A DNA stretch of 64,000 bases from Mycteria americana (Eukaryota; Chordata; Aves; Ciconiiformes; Ciconiidae), in contig NC_134365.1 of assembly GCF_035582795.1 (NCBI RefSeq), forward strand, positions 73,823,635 to 73,887,634, read 5' to 3'. The position numbers and the translations under genes were made by a program. Shown in pieces: positions 48,501-62,700 of the stretch (its first letter is position 1; each line of letters begins with the position of its first letter). The notes under the pieces were generated by a model that searched no databases, was not told the DNA's origin, and was given only the letters and a program-made list of their open reading frames with translations.

Positions 48501-51500
48501 ATGGCTGAAGGTATATTGAGCCACCTAAAAGCAGGGTGTTCTTGGAGGATGCCTTCTGGCCTCATCTGAAACTGCATTAATACCTCTCCTGTGAAAATGC
48601 CATCTGAGCTGCAGAACTGAGTGGCAGAACTCTATAGAGGTATAAGAAATCCAAGTCTGAGGTTTAGTATAATACTAATTTTAGAGATATGAGCTAATAC
48701 ATAGCACCAGTGTTCCATCCATGAGATGATAATAAAATAAATATATGTTCAAATGAGATTAAGTCATTTACTATTTTTGCAGATAATGGGAAGAGCACTC
48801 ATTCGTTTATGCAGCAAGTTGTCCTACTGAGAAACATGAAGCTCTTCTGATGATTTCTTACCTGGTGATTTTAGAGGAGAAGAAAATGCTGCATTTTTAT
48901 ATAAATGCCTTATAGCGTAACATGGCTGAGGAGATGAATTATTTAGGTATGACAGTCACTGACTCAGAATATCTCTGGTTTAAGATGCAGATCTGTTATA
49001 ATAATTCTAGAAATACTTCTCAGATTTTTTCCCTGCATCACGTAAGTCTTATTCCAGCCAAATCTCGAGGATTCCATAAGAATACTTTGTCTCCACCTAT
49101 ATTTCCCTTATAACAATTTCTGTATAGCCTCTCTTGTAAGTTTATTCCACTGACCTACTGAAATCTGCTGGCTTTTTGCTTCCTGGTAGTCTTGATCACT
49201 CAGGACTTATTACTTTTTTTTTTTCACTAAATGTGGTAATCACTTTCCAGCACCTTTACAAGACCTAAGGAAAAAAAACAGAGCTTCAGTCCCATTGGAA
49301 AACAATCCCAGGCTTTCTGCTTCCAGTCCCACACCACAACCACTAGGCTATGTACCAGAGACACCCAAAAAGCAGTCTGTGTCCAACGGGTGGGCCAGGC
49401 AGGAGCTCTCCCAGCACGGGGCATGGGTGGACGGCTGCATAGGAAACTCTTGTTTAACCATCAGCTTCAACCTTTTGGGCTTTCCACTCTTTCTGGGTGG
49501 CTCCTTTGCTCCACCTACACCAGTGGAAGTCAACCCCTGCCTCAAGTAGCTCATCCCATGGAGGAGGGACAAGTCCCAGGAACTAAAGTGGGACCATAAA
49601 TGCAGTGACACCATGGTTGGTCTCGGAGACCAAATTTACCACACATGCAACATACAGCCTGTCCAAACCCACACGATAACTCCACCGTGCCGCACTTGAT
49701 TGTGCCATGAATACCACGCCTAGGTTTTGTTTGATGCTTGAAAGAGTCCTTACTGCATGAGGGAGAAACCATGTCCTGACTTTCTTAACCTGAGAACTGC
49801 AACACAGGGTTTTCAGACCTAAGCTAAGAGCTGCCATCTCCTGCAGGGCACTGCTGGTGCATTAGGCAGGGTTCGGGCTCAAGAGTCCACCTTGTCCATA
49901 ATGCAGATTTGGCCAAAGAGATAGACAAACACCTTAGGACACATACAGCATGCTTGCATGTTTCCCATGATCACTCTCCACCCTCCACATCCATGGCCAT
50001 ACACAAACAAGCCGTTCACCTTCTCTAAAAAGCAGTCTCTGCCCTTACAGACCACTTTAATATTAGTGCAAAGGGGTCTCATGAAGGAACCTGCTCGGCC
50101 TCAAAATTCAGGTGCACTTGTAGCAGGATTTTTTTGGTTTTTTTCTTCTTGGCTGACTTGAACTGTGATTAAGTTATACTTCAGCAGCTTAGAATAAAAA
50201 TATGAATTAATTAGAAAGTAAGACATATAGTAACCGTGGAGAAAACAACATGTGATTCAGACCTATATGAACAGTTTCAGCTAGAAAGAACTTTGACCAT
50301 ATTCCAAACTAGAGGTAGGCAAAATGACAATATATTCCACAGTGAAAAATTGGTAGACTAAATCTAATGTTACCTTTCTGCTATATTGTAAAAATATTTG
50401 AAATGCTTTAAATTTAATTTGACAGCCTGAAGTATTTTCTGTTTATTCTGCAACAGCTAGTACCCTATTCCCAATTTATTTTTGTGCCAGGATAGACAGG
50501 ACTTGTTGATAATGGGGACACAAAACCCATAGGAGGGCTTGGTCTTTGTAGGGTACATGATCCTAATGTACACAGAAAACTGTAGATTTAGGGCTGCTGT
50601 GGTTTTTTTCTCTTCGATAAACAACTAGAAAATATCACAAAAACAGGTACTCATAGGTCATTATGTCTGCTTGATTATATATCTAAAAGTAAAGAAATGC
50701 CAAATAACTGTACTGTCTGCTGGGATAAGGCTCTGTGTCCCATAGTTATTCTGACAGAAGGACTTTGATAATGCCATTAAAGGGCTTTTTGATAGCCTCA
50801 AACAAGAGTTGGGTAAACACAAGGCTCATGCCCTTAAACCTCCCACAGTCTGATAAAAATTCACTGGTTTGGCTATTTCTTCATTGGTTTCAGTGGAATT
50901 ACCATGAGTTATGGCCCACGAAGTTGTCTGTAATGATTCCTAAACTACCTGGTTTGTCGTCTTTATTCAAAAGCATGACTAACTTGGTGTAGTTGCAAAT
51001 GTGCCCCCAAACATCTTTCGTGGTTAATTTCTCTTACCACCTTAGAATACAACAGGTTTCTCTCTTCCTTCCTGGAAGATCTTCCCAGTGAGGGAGCTCA
51101 GAGGTGTCAGAGCTAGCTCTGAGCATGCTGACACAGCTATCGCTCAGGGCAAAGACACCAGTTTTGATCCTAGAATCAGTAACGTGGCTTTGCCCACCAA
51201 ACCAGAGTCCCAGGGGCCTCTCTGCTGCCCTGTTTGGTGAAACGTTGCCTTTGGAGCAGGAGGAATTAAAAGGGAGAATGTCCTTATTTCTTCTCTATTG
51301 TGAGAGGCAAGGGGATAAAAAAATTTTGGAAAATGCCCTCAGTTGACCACCTATTTCATTTTTTGTATATTCTGTGCTAGTTGCATGTTGAAGAAGAAAT
51401 TATTCCCTTGAAGAAACTTCCACCTGCTGTTCACAGGAGAGTGCTTAGACTTGCACAAAAGAAACAGTGCATGTTGAAAATGTAGGTAAATGATGTAGCC

Positions 51501-52814
51501 TTGGAGTTGGGAGTATACTGAGCCAGAGGTTCATTTAATACCACCTGTGGCAGCACTTATGCTGTTATCGATTTGGGACTGTTATGAAGAATGATGCTAA
51601 GTCTTATTTGTTTGAAAAAGCTTGCTTTACCAAGTTGCATCTGGGGTAAATATCTGGACATGAATCATCAGATCTGACCAGAATCTCATCTCTACTCTGA
51701 CATCAATTATCAACACACCTTTGATAAAACCTTACATCCCGGGAAAATCAAGCAATAGGTGCAAAAGATGCTCTCATCAAAAAAACTGTAATATAAAAAA
51801 CAATGTACAGAACTAAATACCCAAACAGAAGTAAGAGGGAAATTATGTTAGTATGAGTCACCTGACTGAGTCTATACGTCTAGCGCAGATCAGAAGCGTT
51901 TCTAGAATTGCCAATATATTTATTCAATGTTAAAACACTGTTTGCAGAAGGAGAAAGACACACCATAATTTTCTCCGTGTAAAATTCCTGGGGTTTCTGG
52001 AACTTGGATTTTTATTTAATTATTTCCAGGCCTAGATGCAATATTGATATCATTAGTATTAGAGAAGCTTTCATTCCTGTTCCCTTATAACACACACTGC
52101 TTCCCCATATCTGCTGGGAGTTTATAATCAGAGCTGTGATTGTAAAAGACAACATCTAAATGTGCTGGTCATTGTCTTTAAGCAGTAAAATGCAAACAAC
52201 TCCATCCCCAAGGCCAGGATATGAAGAACTTACTTTCAGTGAATACCACATCAACCCTTTTCCCGTTCCTGTTCTTGCACTTACACAGGGCAGATGGTAG
52301 AAGAAAGGTCAGAAGATCATTTAATATGGAGAGTCCCTCTCTTTAGCCCTCTGCTCTGCTGCTTTCTCAGATAAAAGGTGGTAGATTTTCTTTATATTAG
52401 AGCAATGTTCTCTTCCATGTCCTGAGGAAGTTTAAGATTAGGAAAGAAAGTTTGTTTGCTAGTTTTAAGCTTGTGCACAGGACCACAGGGAGCAGCAATA
52501 CCCTTCAGAAAAGAAAGCAAAATGGCTGTGACGATGGAGACAAAAACCTACAGTAATTTTAGTAGGCATGTTTGCTCCCATTGTGAAGGTACATCATGAA
52601 GGCTGTCAATGAAATATCACACTTCAAGTATTTTTAGAGACTTTTTTTCCCCAGTAATGACTTTCTTGAAGTTTCTCTGTGGACTAGGCTGTCTGTGGAA
52701 AGCCATAAATTTGCAAGTTTTCAGTACTGTATTTCAAGGCTTACTGGAGCTTAAACAAGGAAGGAAATGTCTATACATGTGGTATAAATGCAGTGGTCAT
52801 TAGGATAAAAATGC

Positions 52815-52843
52815 CCACACACGCACACACACAAAAAAAAAAA
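52815..52843. repeat. (CA)n followed by A tract
   Basis: CA repeats with one G interruption, then about twelve A. Located just beyond the likely 3' end of gene C. Confidence 0.85.
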
Positions 52844-52968
52844 TCAAAGAAACTTAAACACCTATCACTTTATTGCATCAGTTCAGAGTAATTTTACTCA
52901 AACCCAATACTGAGATGTGCTGCAAAATTAATACACCACTTTCTTTTGTTTGCAATCTATTTTGATTG

Positions 52969-52974
52969 TTTATT
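52969..52974 (-). promoter_or_regulatory. Candidate polyadenylation signal of gene C
   Basis: TTTATT on the + strand, that is AATAAA on the gene C strand, 585 bp after its stop codon. A second one lies at 52869-52874. Either could define the 3' end. Confidence 0.45.
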
Positions 52975-53558
52975 GTGTTCAAGCCAAACTCCAGCGTTGT
53001 CGTGCAGTTCTTGTTCAGAGAGTGCTCACTGACAGCCCTGGGGCTCTCACTTGAGCATGGGCCGTGGGACCCAGTCTGGAACAAAGAGCTCTGGTCATGA
53101 ACCATGCAGCAAAGGCCATCAGAGCAACTGGGCAAGTGTAACTAACTCAATTAGCCATTTAGAGCTGTAGGACTAAATACAGAGCAAGAGGACTTGAAAT
53201 AAAGACGGTGAAAAATGGAAATGAAGCTTATTGTGGATTTCTTCTTTTTAATTTTTCAATCAAAATCAAATGTATGACACTGGAAAAAAAATTGGCTAGT
53301 CTTACTGTTGGTCTAGAAAGGGACTGAAAGCAAGAGGATGGGAGAGTTCCCCCAAACTTTGAAAACCTTTTCCCCCTATTGTTTCAGATGAGGAGAGAAA
53401 GACGATAGGGTAAAGCAAATTGAAAGTCAATGTTTCAAAGATATTTTTTTGAACCCTCAAAATGTAAACTAGCTGTTGAAGTCAGTAATTAGACCCCTGT
53501 TGTGCTTAGAAAAACTGAAGGATAGGCAGAGTTAGGAAAAGGCCTTCTTTCTCTTTTT

Positions 53559-53781
53559 TTACATACAAGTTTCCTCACTCTCCTCTGAGGTTCTTGCACC
53601 AGGAAGAATTTCTTTTTTGTTGGTAGTAGCTGGTTCTTTGCTGATTGATCTTTCTGTATTTTTAATATTTGTCATCTCTTTGCCATCTGGTTTGAAGCAT
53701 TTCATTATTAAAACAGAGAGCACTATGTATAAGAGACAGCATCCTGCCCGGAGTCCTGCAATGAGGCCAAGATAGACATTT
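53559..53781 (-). CDS. SLCO1A2: Gene C terminal exon: TM12 and tail
   Basis: 223 bp with the stop TAA. RNVYLGLIAGLRAGCCLLYI and following residues form TM12; the tail is rich in Lys, Glu and Thr and ends TSEESEETCM. The final T-C-M fits a class I PDZ ligand loosely. Acceptor TTTTTTTCTAG. Confidence 0.94.
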
Positions 53782-56700
53782 CTAGAAAAAAAGGTGACAA
53801 AATATGTTTGTATAAATAAAGCTTGCCACTTCTGAGCAGAACCAAGTAAGATATCAAAAACACTTTGGCAAAACCATCTATTCTCAGCCAGGCATTGCTC
53901 CACATTTTGAGAAATAACAAAGAGAAAGCAAACAATCTCACGGTTTTTAGGCCCAGGCAGGTTCTAATCAGGTCCTATAGTCCTAGCAGAAATGCCTCCT
54001 GTCCGAAGAGTACCCCATTCAGCAGACGATATTTTAGGGCTGGGACAGGAGAAGCTGCACCAGCTGGGGCTTTGCCTGTTGTCCCAGCCTTCCCCCAGCC
54101 CCTCACTGGCAGCATGCAGTGCTCCCGGCCACAGCTCTCCATGCACCAGCAGTCATTTGGGTTCCCTCTCCAAGTGGATTTTGTGAGCTGCCTTATCCAT
54201 TAGGAAGCAGAGAAATGAGGGATGAGGAAGAGTGCCTTCAGTACTACGCTTACTCCATGGTTCTTCAGTCTCCCACAAAGCCAAAGTGTCACAGAGTTAT
54301 TCAGTGAGTGCACTAAGGCTTCAATAAGGGAACTAATTCTGGTGAGGTGAGACAGTGTACTGCAATGTCACATGTCGGACTGAATCCAAATTATTTGGCT
54401 TATTTGATCTATTAAGGCCTAGTCAAAATAAGCAGTTTTGGTGCTTTTAGTATCCTAATCAGTCTATTGACAATTGTCATGGGCAAAGTATACCTTGGTC
54501 CTTGGTGCCCAAAGCTGCCTGAGAAGCCAAATTCCCAACCCTTACCTAAGATTTCAGCTTACCTGAAAGCTTTCGTGTCATATACCCGACAAGATCCAGA
54601 TCCCCCACAGGTTTTAGTCCCCCATTTCAAGCAGGTCTCATCTATCAAGGCGCCGAAATAAATAGGGGCTGGGAGTCCTCCTGCAAAGAAAATTCTTATT
54701 ACATGATCTCAGACATTAAGATCTCACTGTTTAATGTCATGGTAAAGAAATGAGGAAATGAATCTCAAGGTTTCTGAATTATGGCTGCATAAAATGGAAC
54801 TAAACATCCAGTGTTGAGATTCCAAGATTTGTGAAATATTTAAGCAAGTACCTAAAGGGAGTTGAAAGGACAGAAGATTATAGCATTATTATATTCAGCG
54901 AGGGAAATGTTAGTAATTCTACTTTAATGGCATTTTCATTAGAATTATAACTTCTGTTGTTTAAAGAAATAATATAACCGACATTTCTTTTTCAGTCCCC
55001 GGTGTGGAATTACATTCCATGACATATTAATATGTATGTATACTAATGTATCTATTCAGGTATTACACAACAGTTTGCCATTAAAAATGGTTAGCTGAGT
55101 GCAAAGGGCTGAAATTAAACACTTGCTTAAAACCAACCAGGTAATAAGTGTATTATTTATGTAGTACTGGAAGAATTCCTTTTAGACAGTCATAATGCTT
55201 TAATATAATCAGCTGTTTCAGGGATAATGTGCAGTTTTGTGAAGAAAACTATTTCATAAGAGCACAAGATTGATTCTCTGCAGCATTCAGCTAAAATACG
55301 GAGATTAGGAGAGAGGCCCAAATGACTACTTGGGCTTGTCTGCATGGGGAAGATCTCAAAAATCAGCAAGAAAGTGAAGATAAGGCAAGGTACGTTAGAG
55401 GCAGGGCATACTACATGTCTGAAGATTGGAATGATTATTTATTGCAGAAAAGAAAGAAAATAATAGGCAGAGTACATGGTAGCTCTAAGTGAAGAATGGT
55501 CAGCAAATAGGATCATCAGTGTTAAGGATATCCAGACTGACCAAGCTCAGGTAGTTGTGTCCACAAACAAACAAAAAAACCCTACAAAAGTACAACGCAG
55601 TTTCCTTCCTTTGCCTGATTCCTTTGCTGCACAGAAAAAATTCTGAAGAGATAATCATAATACATAATTACATAGCAGGAAACATGTAGCAAGCTCCTCC
55701 AAAAATGTGAAATGCATATTCTGCTTACAAAGAAAAATTTCGGAAAATTTCTTCTGTTCTCATCTGGAGCAAGGACATTGCACTGGCTAGCTTTGGTCTG
55801 TCTCTTTGACTACCTACTTGAATCCCACAAAGAAATGAAGTTTTACCTAGTACTCTACCACCTAAAGTTTCAATCCCAACAGCAAAGGATTTCAGGTCTG
55901 GTGAAACAGATCTAAAAAGGAAACAAAAATAGTACATTGTTTTGGGGAACCATAGAATAATGTAGGTATAGCCATCCTGTGAACACTTGCACGTGCCCCA
56001 TTGCAGAAGTATTGTGGCTTACCTAGCACAGCTCACTCAAACCCTAATTGAAAACATTCACCAAAGTTAAAGTTCAGATGTACAGCCTCCTTCCATTGAC
56101 TTCAGTGGATGAACTCTCATAGAAATAAATGGGAGAATCTACAGAAACTGATCTTCAACCCAAGGAGAAGAGGTTGTAAAGACTTTTGGGAGAGGATGCA
56201 TGGGAAAATTAGAGTGAACCAACTAAAAGTAGGCACTTCATGTCCATAAGTTAAGCTCCAAGAAGCTGTTGTGCTTTAGAAGGGGCTGTACTGTGCAGTG
56301 GTGAACAGAGGGAACAAGGGTGTGCAGTCCTTGCTAGCTACCTGCAGGTAAAACCCATCTCTGCCTCTAGCATTTTAGAGAGAGACAGCAAACATGAGTT
56401 ACCTGGCTACAGAAGTACCTCATTCCTACCAGTGGAGAAACAGCCTGCGTCCATGAGATGAACTGGAAGAATTCACAAAAAGCAGAGGGGAATACTGAGC
56501 TGGCACAGGGGCAGGAGTGAGACTTGCTGCCAGCCTGTTTCCTGAACTGGAGTTTATACATCAGTACATCATCTTTTCAGTGTTAACATGAAAGGCTTCT
56601 CATTATACACATTAGTATTCTGAAAACTTTGCCCAGCAAAGTTAGCCTTGTCCATAATCCACGCATGCGGTAAGAATGGCTGCACTTAGAAATATTGCAG

Positions 56701-59700
56701 AACAACCAGCAGCTTAGCAAAGAGAGTTATCTAGTCATGCACACTAACTACTGAGGATTGCAATTCACCCGTGAGCATGAGTGGAAGGAAACTTCCATGC
56801 GAAAGGCACAGAACATTGTCTTTTCTTCTGAGTATAAAATAGCAGTGCTGCTTTACAACTGAAGGAATAAAAATAAAAATTAAAAAATTATTGCTGCTGA
56901 CATAGTTCTGTTTATACCAGCTTGACAAAAAATGGGAATATCAGACTTCTCACAACACAGAAAACATTCTGAGGCAACAAGGCTTAACAAAGGTGAATGT
57001 TTTCCTCCTGAGTAATGTCAACAGCATAGTCACCTTGGATATGGCTTAACATCACATCTTATTTCAAGTTCATTGCTCTGTTAAAAACATCCCTGTCATT
57101 GGAAGTGAAAACTAATGTTCAGGATCAGCATAAGGCCCACCCATTTCATCACCAAAGTGTCTACTCAGCCTTAAATTGAAATTAAATTGGTGGACAGGCA
57201 TTTTGCTGTGCCTCTGAACAGAGCTGGATTTCAGAGTACAGGCAAAGACTCAGGGCCCCAATTTCATCAGCATGCCATTCCTCACAATAGGAATGAAATA
57301 GTAGATACCATATTCTGTTTCTCTCTCGCCAAGCTTTATGGTCAAGGTAAAGTAAAGTATTTCACCTAAACATAATCATGTATGTAGGAGTGCCTCCTAA
57401 GGCTAAAATAAATGCACATGCAGTCTGTAATGCTAAAAAATAGGGAAATGCTTTGGTACAGCTTTCTCTTTGGCATTGTCCCAGAACTGCAGAGGAATTG
57501 CCAAGTCCATGCACTTGTCCTTCCACACAGCTGCAATTGTGAAACACCTGAAAGGAGAAGATGAGAAGAAAAATTTATTTAATCAGAATTCAGTGGCACA
57601 AAACTACTTTAGTAGCTAGATTTTTCACTCCCCATAACAGGCAGGCTGTTGTTTACGCTGCAAGAACCTCCCTAATCATCTTTGCAGACTGATGGCCAAG
57701 TTCATTGGCATGCTCCAGCCGCTCTGAGCTGCTCCAGCAACACAAAGCAACTGTGACTCTAGTTTCAGCCATGCCATTGCTAGGACAGAAAGTGCTCTGT
57801 GTATGCTTAAAATGGGTAAAAGCTATAAAATTCAGGCGTGAACTGTTATCCAGCCATTCTGCTCAGGAATCCTATGAAGTAGATGAGTAACAATAAAAAT
57901 ATAAATGTGGACCCAACAATGCAATCATGCATATCTATTGTTATGTATCTAAAACAGCATTTGGTGCTGGATTGAGAGAGGGCTGTTTCATACCCTTTGA
58001 AGTGAGCAGGAAACATGGGTTTGAAAGCCAATTCCCCTGAAGTGAAGCAAGAGAATATTGCTGGGATATATGGATATAAGCCTGAAAATGTTGCCTCTCT
58101 CTTTCAGTATTGTTACATGAAGACAGTTTTGCTTCTGCCAGAAGACATGACCATTTGCACATGCTTCTGTAAACCTACTGTTTTTAATGGTCTTCCCCAG
58201 GTAGGATTGTTTGAAGTCCTGGAAATGGCTTTGCTGCTGATACACTGAACAAAATGGCCAGATGTATATTTACGGGACCTCTTGGCTGTACAATTTAGAG
58301 TTATGACTTGCCCAGGAAAGCAGGCAATTCCAGTATGATCTGTAACAGTTTGTGAAAACAGCACTCACAATTTTATACAGGTCTGCTGCACATGAGTTGA
58401 CACCATGGAATTTTGCTAGTATAACAACCAGACCAGTAAACCCCTAAAGTAAACCCCCTAAAGTAAACCCCTCTTAGCTGTGTTGTACCTATGCAGTAAG
58501 AGATATACTGAGAAACTTAAAGCCAAATTTATGGTCATCTTGCTGAGAAGAAAATAAATTACAAAAAAATCAAAATAAAAGCATTCAAGAAATGTAAGTC
58601 AAGAGACTGAGGTTTTCATGTCTTTCCTGAATAGCTTACTTACCTCACCCCAACTGTTTTAAAAACCCTTCCTGCAACCATGCACTCACTCAGTTTCTAC
58701 TACAAGTTTAAACCATACAGAATGGACATTGGAGAAATCTAGCTATATCTATAATCATAGAATCATAGAATAGTTTGGGTTGGAAGGCACCTTTGAAGGT
58801 CATCTAGTCCAACTCCCCCTGCAATGAGCAAGGACATCTTCAACTAGATCATGTTGCTCAGAGCTCCGTCCAACCTGACCTTGAATGTTTCCAGGGATGG
58901 GGCATCTACAACCTCTCTGCGCAACCGGTTCCAGTGTTTCACCACCCTCATCATAAAGAATTTCTTCCTTATATCTCATCTAAATCTACCCTCTTTTAGT
59001 TTAAAACCATTACCACTTGTCCTATTGCAACAGGCCTTACTAAATAATCACCTAGCCACCTATATATTTACCATATTCTTTCCCATCCCGGTTGATGATT
59101 TACATCCCGCAAAGCAGGCCGTCATGTAAGTGATCCCATTATCCCCACAAACAGGGTCCCACTGATCCAGCTTGCACCTGCAGTCAGCATTGCAACTCGC
59201 CATGAAGCTGTTTTTGGGGGAGGAAAGGTGCTTTAATCTGGAGGAAAACAGAATGAAATAAAAGAATTATTTAGTCGAATTACATAGTCAAACAAAATAT
59301 CAGGGAGTAGGCAGGAAAAACGTGGAGAAAGTGAAGCAATCAACATGGACAGGTATCTGCTACCATCCAATGGACTGTGAAGTTGTCATATGGAGACTAA
59401 GCCAATTTCAGCTAAGCCAAAGCTCTCTTGAGATTTTTCATCAAGCATTAATATTTTTATGGATTGTTGCTGAAAAGGCATGGAACTTACAAACTAGGTA
59501 TTCTTGGCTGGGAGGGAATATTTGGTATTACTTTTTCATTTGAAACTCAACCCGAGAAAAAGAAAATCATACCTAGAATCTCTTATCACCTGTAGACTGG
59601 CCATGCTTTTCCTTAGCTGTAGATATCATACCATATCTGGGTGCTAGAAGTGGTGATATAAAACTACATAAAACTACAGCAGCAAGAAGTCCTTGACTTT

Positions 59701-62700
59701 TTTTTCACTGGATCAAAGCCGATTAGTGGCAATGGAAGTTGCATGAGCCTGAGTGAGAAGTGCTGCCTCTGTCTCAGCTCTGACTGTATTTAGCAGCAGC
59801 AGTCCTGCACCTGGGACAGGCTTGAGCTCCATTTCTTATCAGATCTCATTTCTTGTTGTATATTATCATGGACTTTCATAGCTTCCACTTTTACCAACAT
59901 ATCTGTAAGAAACATCAAAATCAGGCCCCAAGGAGTTAAACTAAGCAGATGACAACTAGAGTTGAGAATTTAAAAAGTGGCCAGCAACTCTGAGGGCATA
60001 GTAGCAGGGCTCAATTTTCAGAAAGTATTAGGAGTCCACCATCTACAAATCACCCCTGCTTTGAAGTCACTCACAATATAAAGGAAAAAGTGTTCAAAAT
60101 TTGCCTTTTCTTCCTCCTTACCCCTCAAGCCAAAACACACCTCAAGGGGGCTACATTTCTCCTGTCTTTTAGAAGGGAAAATAACTGGGAGGTTTAGCCC
60201 TCATTGGGCTGTTGCTTGTCTTCAAACTACAAATTGTTAAACAGGTAAAACAGTGTGTAAGTCGCTTAACCAGAACATGCATTCAGCACATGCTAAATTT
60301 TCCAGTCTCAGTTTTCCTGGAGAAACTGTAATTGCCCTTTCAGTATTTGCTGTCTTGATTTTTCTGCTTTTTTTTAATTCACTCTACAGTATCAGATGTT
60401 GCAGTCAAGCAGAGTTATCTCCACTGCACAAACCTCTGACATCTTTTATGTAACTCACCTCAAAGTTGAACTGGGTGTCAGGTTTGCCAAGACAACTTAG
60501 ATATTTCTCTGAACATAGGCTCAGTTTCAAAAAACACAGGACTGAGTTTCTGCTGAATTGACAATCTAGCAAGCCCTGCTGGATTCAGTTTAATCCTTTA
60601 AAATCCCTTGACATTTTTTGGACCAGACTGAGCTAAATTTAAACAGTAGGCAATTGTGGCAGGCTGCTAGAGTCAGCAAAATGTTCTCAAGGAAGCATGA
60701 TCATGGTCCTGGTAAGGGAGGGGGAACATCTTTTTGGGCAGCACACACTCCTGACATGTCCGCTTTCTACCTCCCAGCTGAGAAAATGGACACAGGCAGG
60801 TCAGCAGCACCAGGTACCAAGGGAGGATGGTAACTCCCCAGGCAGGTTGATAACTACTGATCTAGAGGACGGTCCCTTCTAGAGGCAAAGCCATCGGGGG
60901 ACTATGGGGAAGCCACTTTCAACACTTTTTTTACATCCCCCTCGCTACATGGTAGGAGGAGACCGGCTTTAAATTTTTGAAATAGAAAGCTTTGAAAAAA
61001 AGCTTTGAAAGCTTTGAAATAGAATATAAAAATGTAATTCGCCTGTGATAAATTTCATCTTAATTAGTAATTTGCCAGAATATAGAGGTATATTGTCAAT
61101 ATCCAGCAATAAACAATTTAGAAAAAGAGATGTCCAGTTTAAACAAAATTTGAAAAACAAAATCGGGATATCCTGTCCATCCCCAACACTAGGTATCATT
61201 TCAGCCTGACAAGTCTATCTCAAAACCCGGCATTTTCTTGTGTGTATCGCTACCAAGGGAGCGGTAAAATGATACAATCACAGTAGCTCCACTTTAGCTG
61301 AAACCGCACTGTCACTAGCGGATGACCTAACACAGGTCAATTTCAACAAAGATTTGTTGTCTTTAAAGAGACACATATATGATTTTTTTTTATGCAAAAG
61401 GATAAAGCAATATGCTACAGCAAATCAACAGAGAAGACATGTTTCAGAACTCAGCCAAATTCAAATCAAAATGTTTTCTAGAGTAGAAGGTTTGTAGCCC
61501 AGATGAGATTACAAACCCAGATTAGTTTGTGAGACTAGAGCAATACAGGTGCGTGCACCATGTTCTGCACTGTCATGGAAGCAACCGTGACAAATGACAC
61601 AACCAACACAAACCCAAAGGGATACAAACCCAGAGTAGGGCGCTGTCAAACCGGCCACCTGGAGCACCTCACAACTGCACGTAAAGTACAAGAGGTTTAA
61701 CAAATATGCTACTATAAAGGTGATGCATGCAAACTTTGCCATTTCAGTTATGTGAAGTTTGAATTTCTTGATCAGAAAGCCTCCTAGAAACATCCCCAGG
61801 ATTGTGATGGGTAAAAGTATCACACCTGCAAATAGAAAGTAACAAAAATGTTAACTGCTGTCACTTGCATTGACCCTTTTTAGAATAAGTATCTGGTTCT
61901 ACTAGTTTCCAAAATATCAGATACTGACCTATTTTCAGACTGATCCTTTGAGGTTCTAAGATTTTTTTATTACCTTTAAGTAATTTTGCTTACTTCCCCA
62001 TTTTCTTTCAAGTCATGTTATGACCTTAAAAAGCTTAGTTACTCAATATTCCCTACCTTTTTACTATACTGTTGTTCGTATGTATATTGATATAATAAAA
62101 CCTATACAGGTGCCTGTTAGAAACTGGAGTAAATGAGATAAATGTCTTAGCTCATGGGCACTTCTTCATCTAAAATAAAACATTAAACTTTCTGAAAGTT
62201 GCAAAAATAAATCTCCAAAACGGCATATGAAAGGAAGCAGTGTCTGGTTTTGCATTTGATTCCATTTTGCTCTGAGAGTGAATCATGGGAAGATTTGCAT
62301 TTAGATTTAATCCGTTCAGCACTTCACAAACTCCAGCCCTAATATTTACATGCTAAATAGAGAGCTTTTACAAGGTTTTATTGTGAGGGTTTTGCCTTTC
62401 TCTGTGAGTTTTTTTGTTTGGTTGGGTTTTTTGGCCGTGTTGGTTTTGTAAAACTTTCCCTGCATCCAAAAAAAGATAGGAAAAAGAAAGTTCTTACCAC
62501 ATTTGTACCTAACCCGCATCAAAGCAGGGTGCCTTCAGATTAAAGTAATGGAATATCAGTTCTGCAATGACCACAAATTCCCTGGTTTTCTTGCCAGGTT
62601 ATGAGACCATATTATTCACTGTAAGATTAATATAATTTCAGCATTCTTTTTTTGTAGAACACTACAAAGAACTTATTTTTCAGGGAACTGGCAAATAGAA

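Larger units (their letters stand above)
40622..53558. other. Region between the convergent genes B and C
   Basis: About 13 kb between the two stop codons, including both 3' UTRs. I found no SLCO exon, no CR1 with clear landmarks and no convincing protein frame. Simple repeats are at 42554-42574, 42766-42827, 43324-43344, 44534-44557, 45575-45590 and 52815-52843. The rest is anonymous. Confidence 0.7.

Noticed and set aside
58851-59129. 92-codon + strand open frame
   Set aside because: It is the antisense of the gene C CR1 fragment plus part of the Kazal exon read backwards.
61509-61629. Continuation of the gene C exon 9 frame
   Set aside because: Intronic read-through past the GTTTGT donor. 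The next exon joins exactly in phase with the family sequence.
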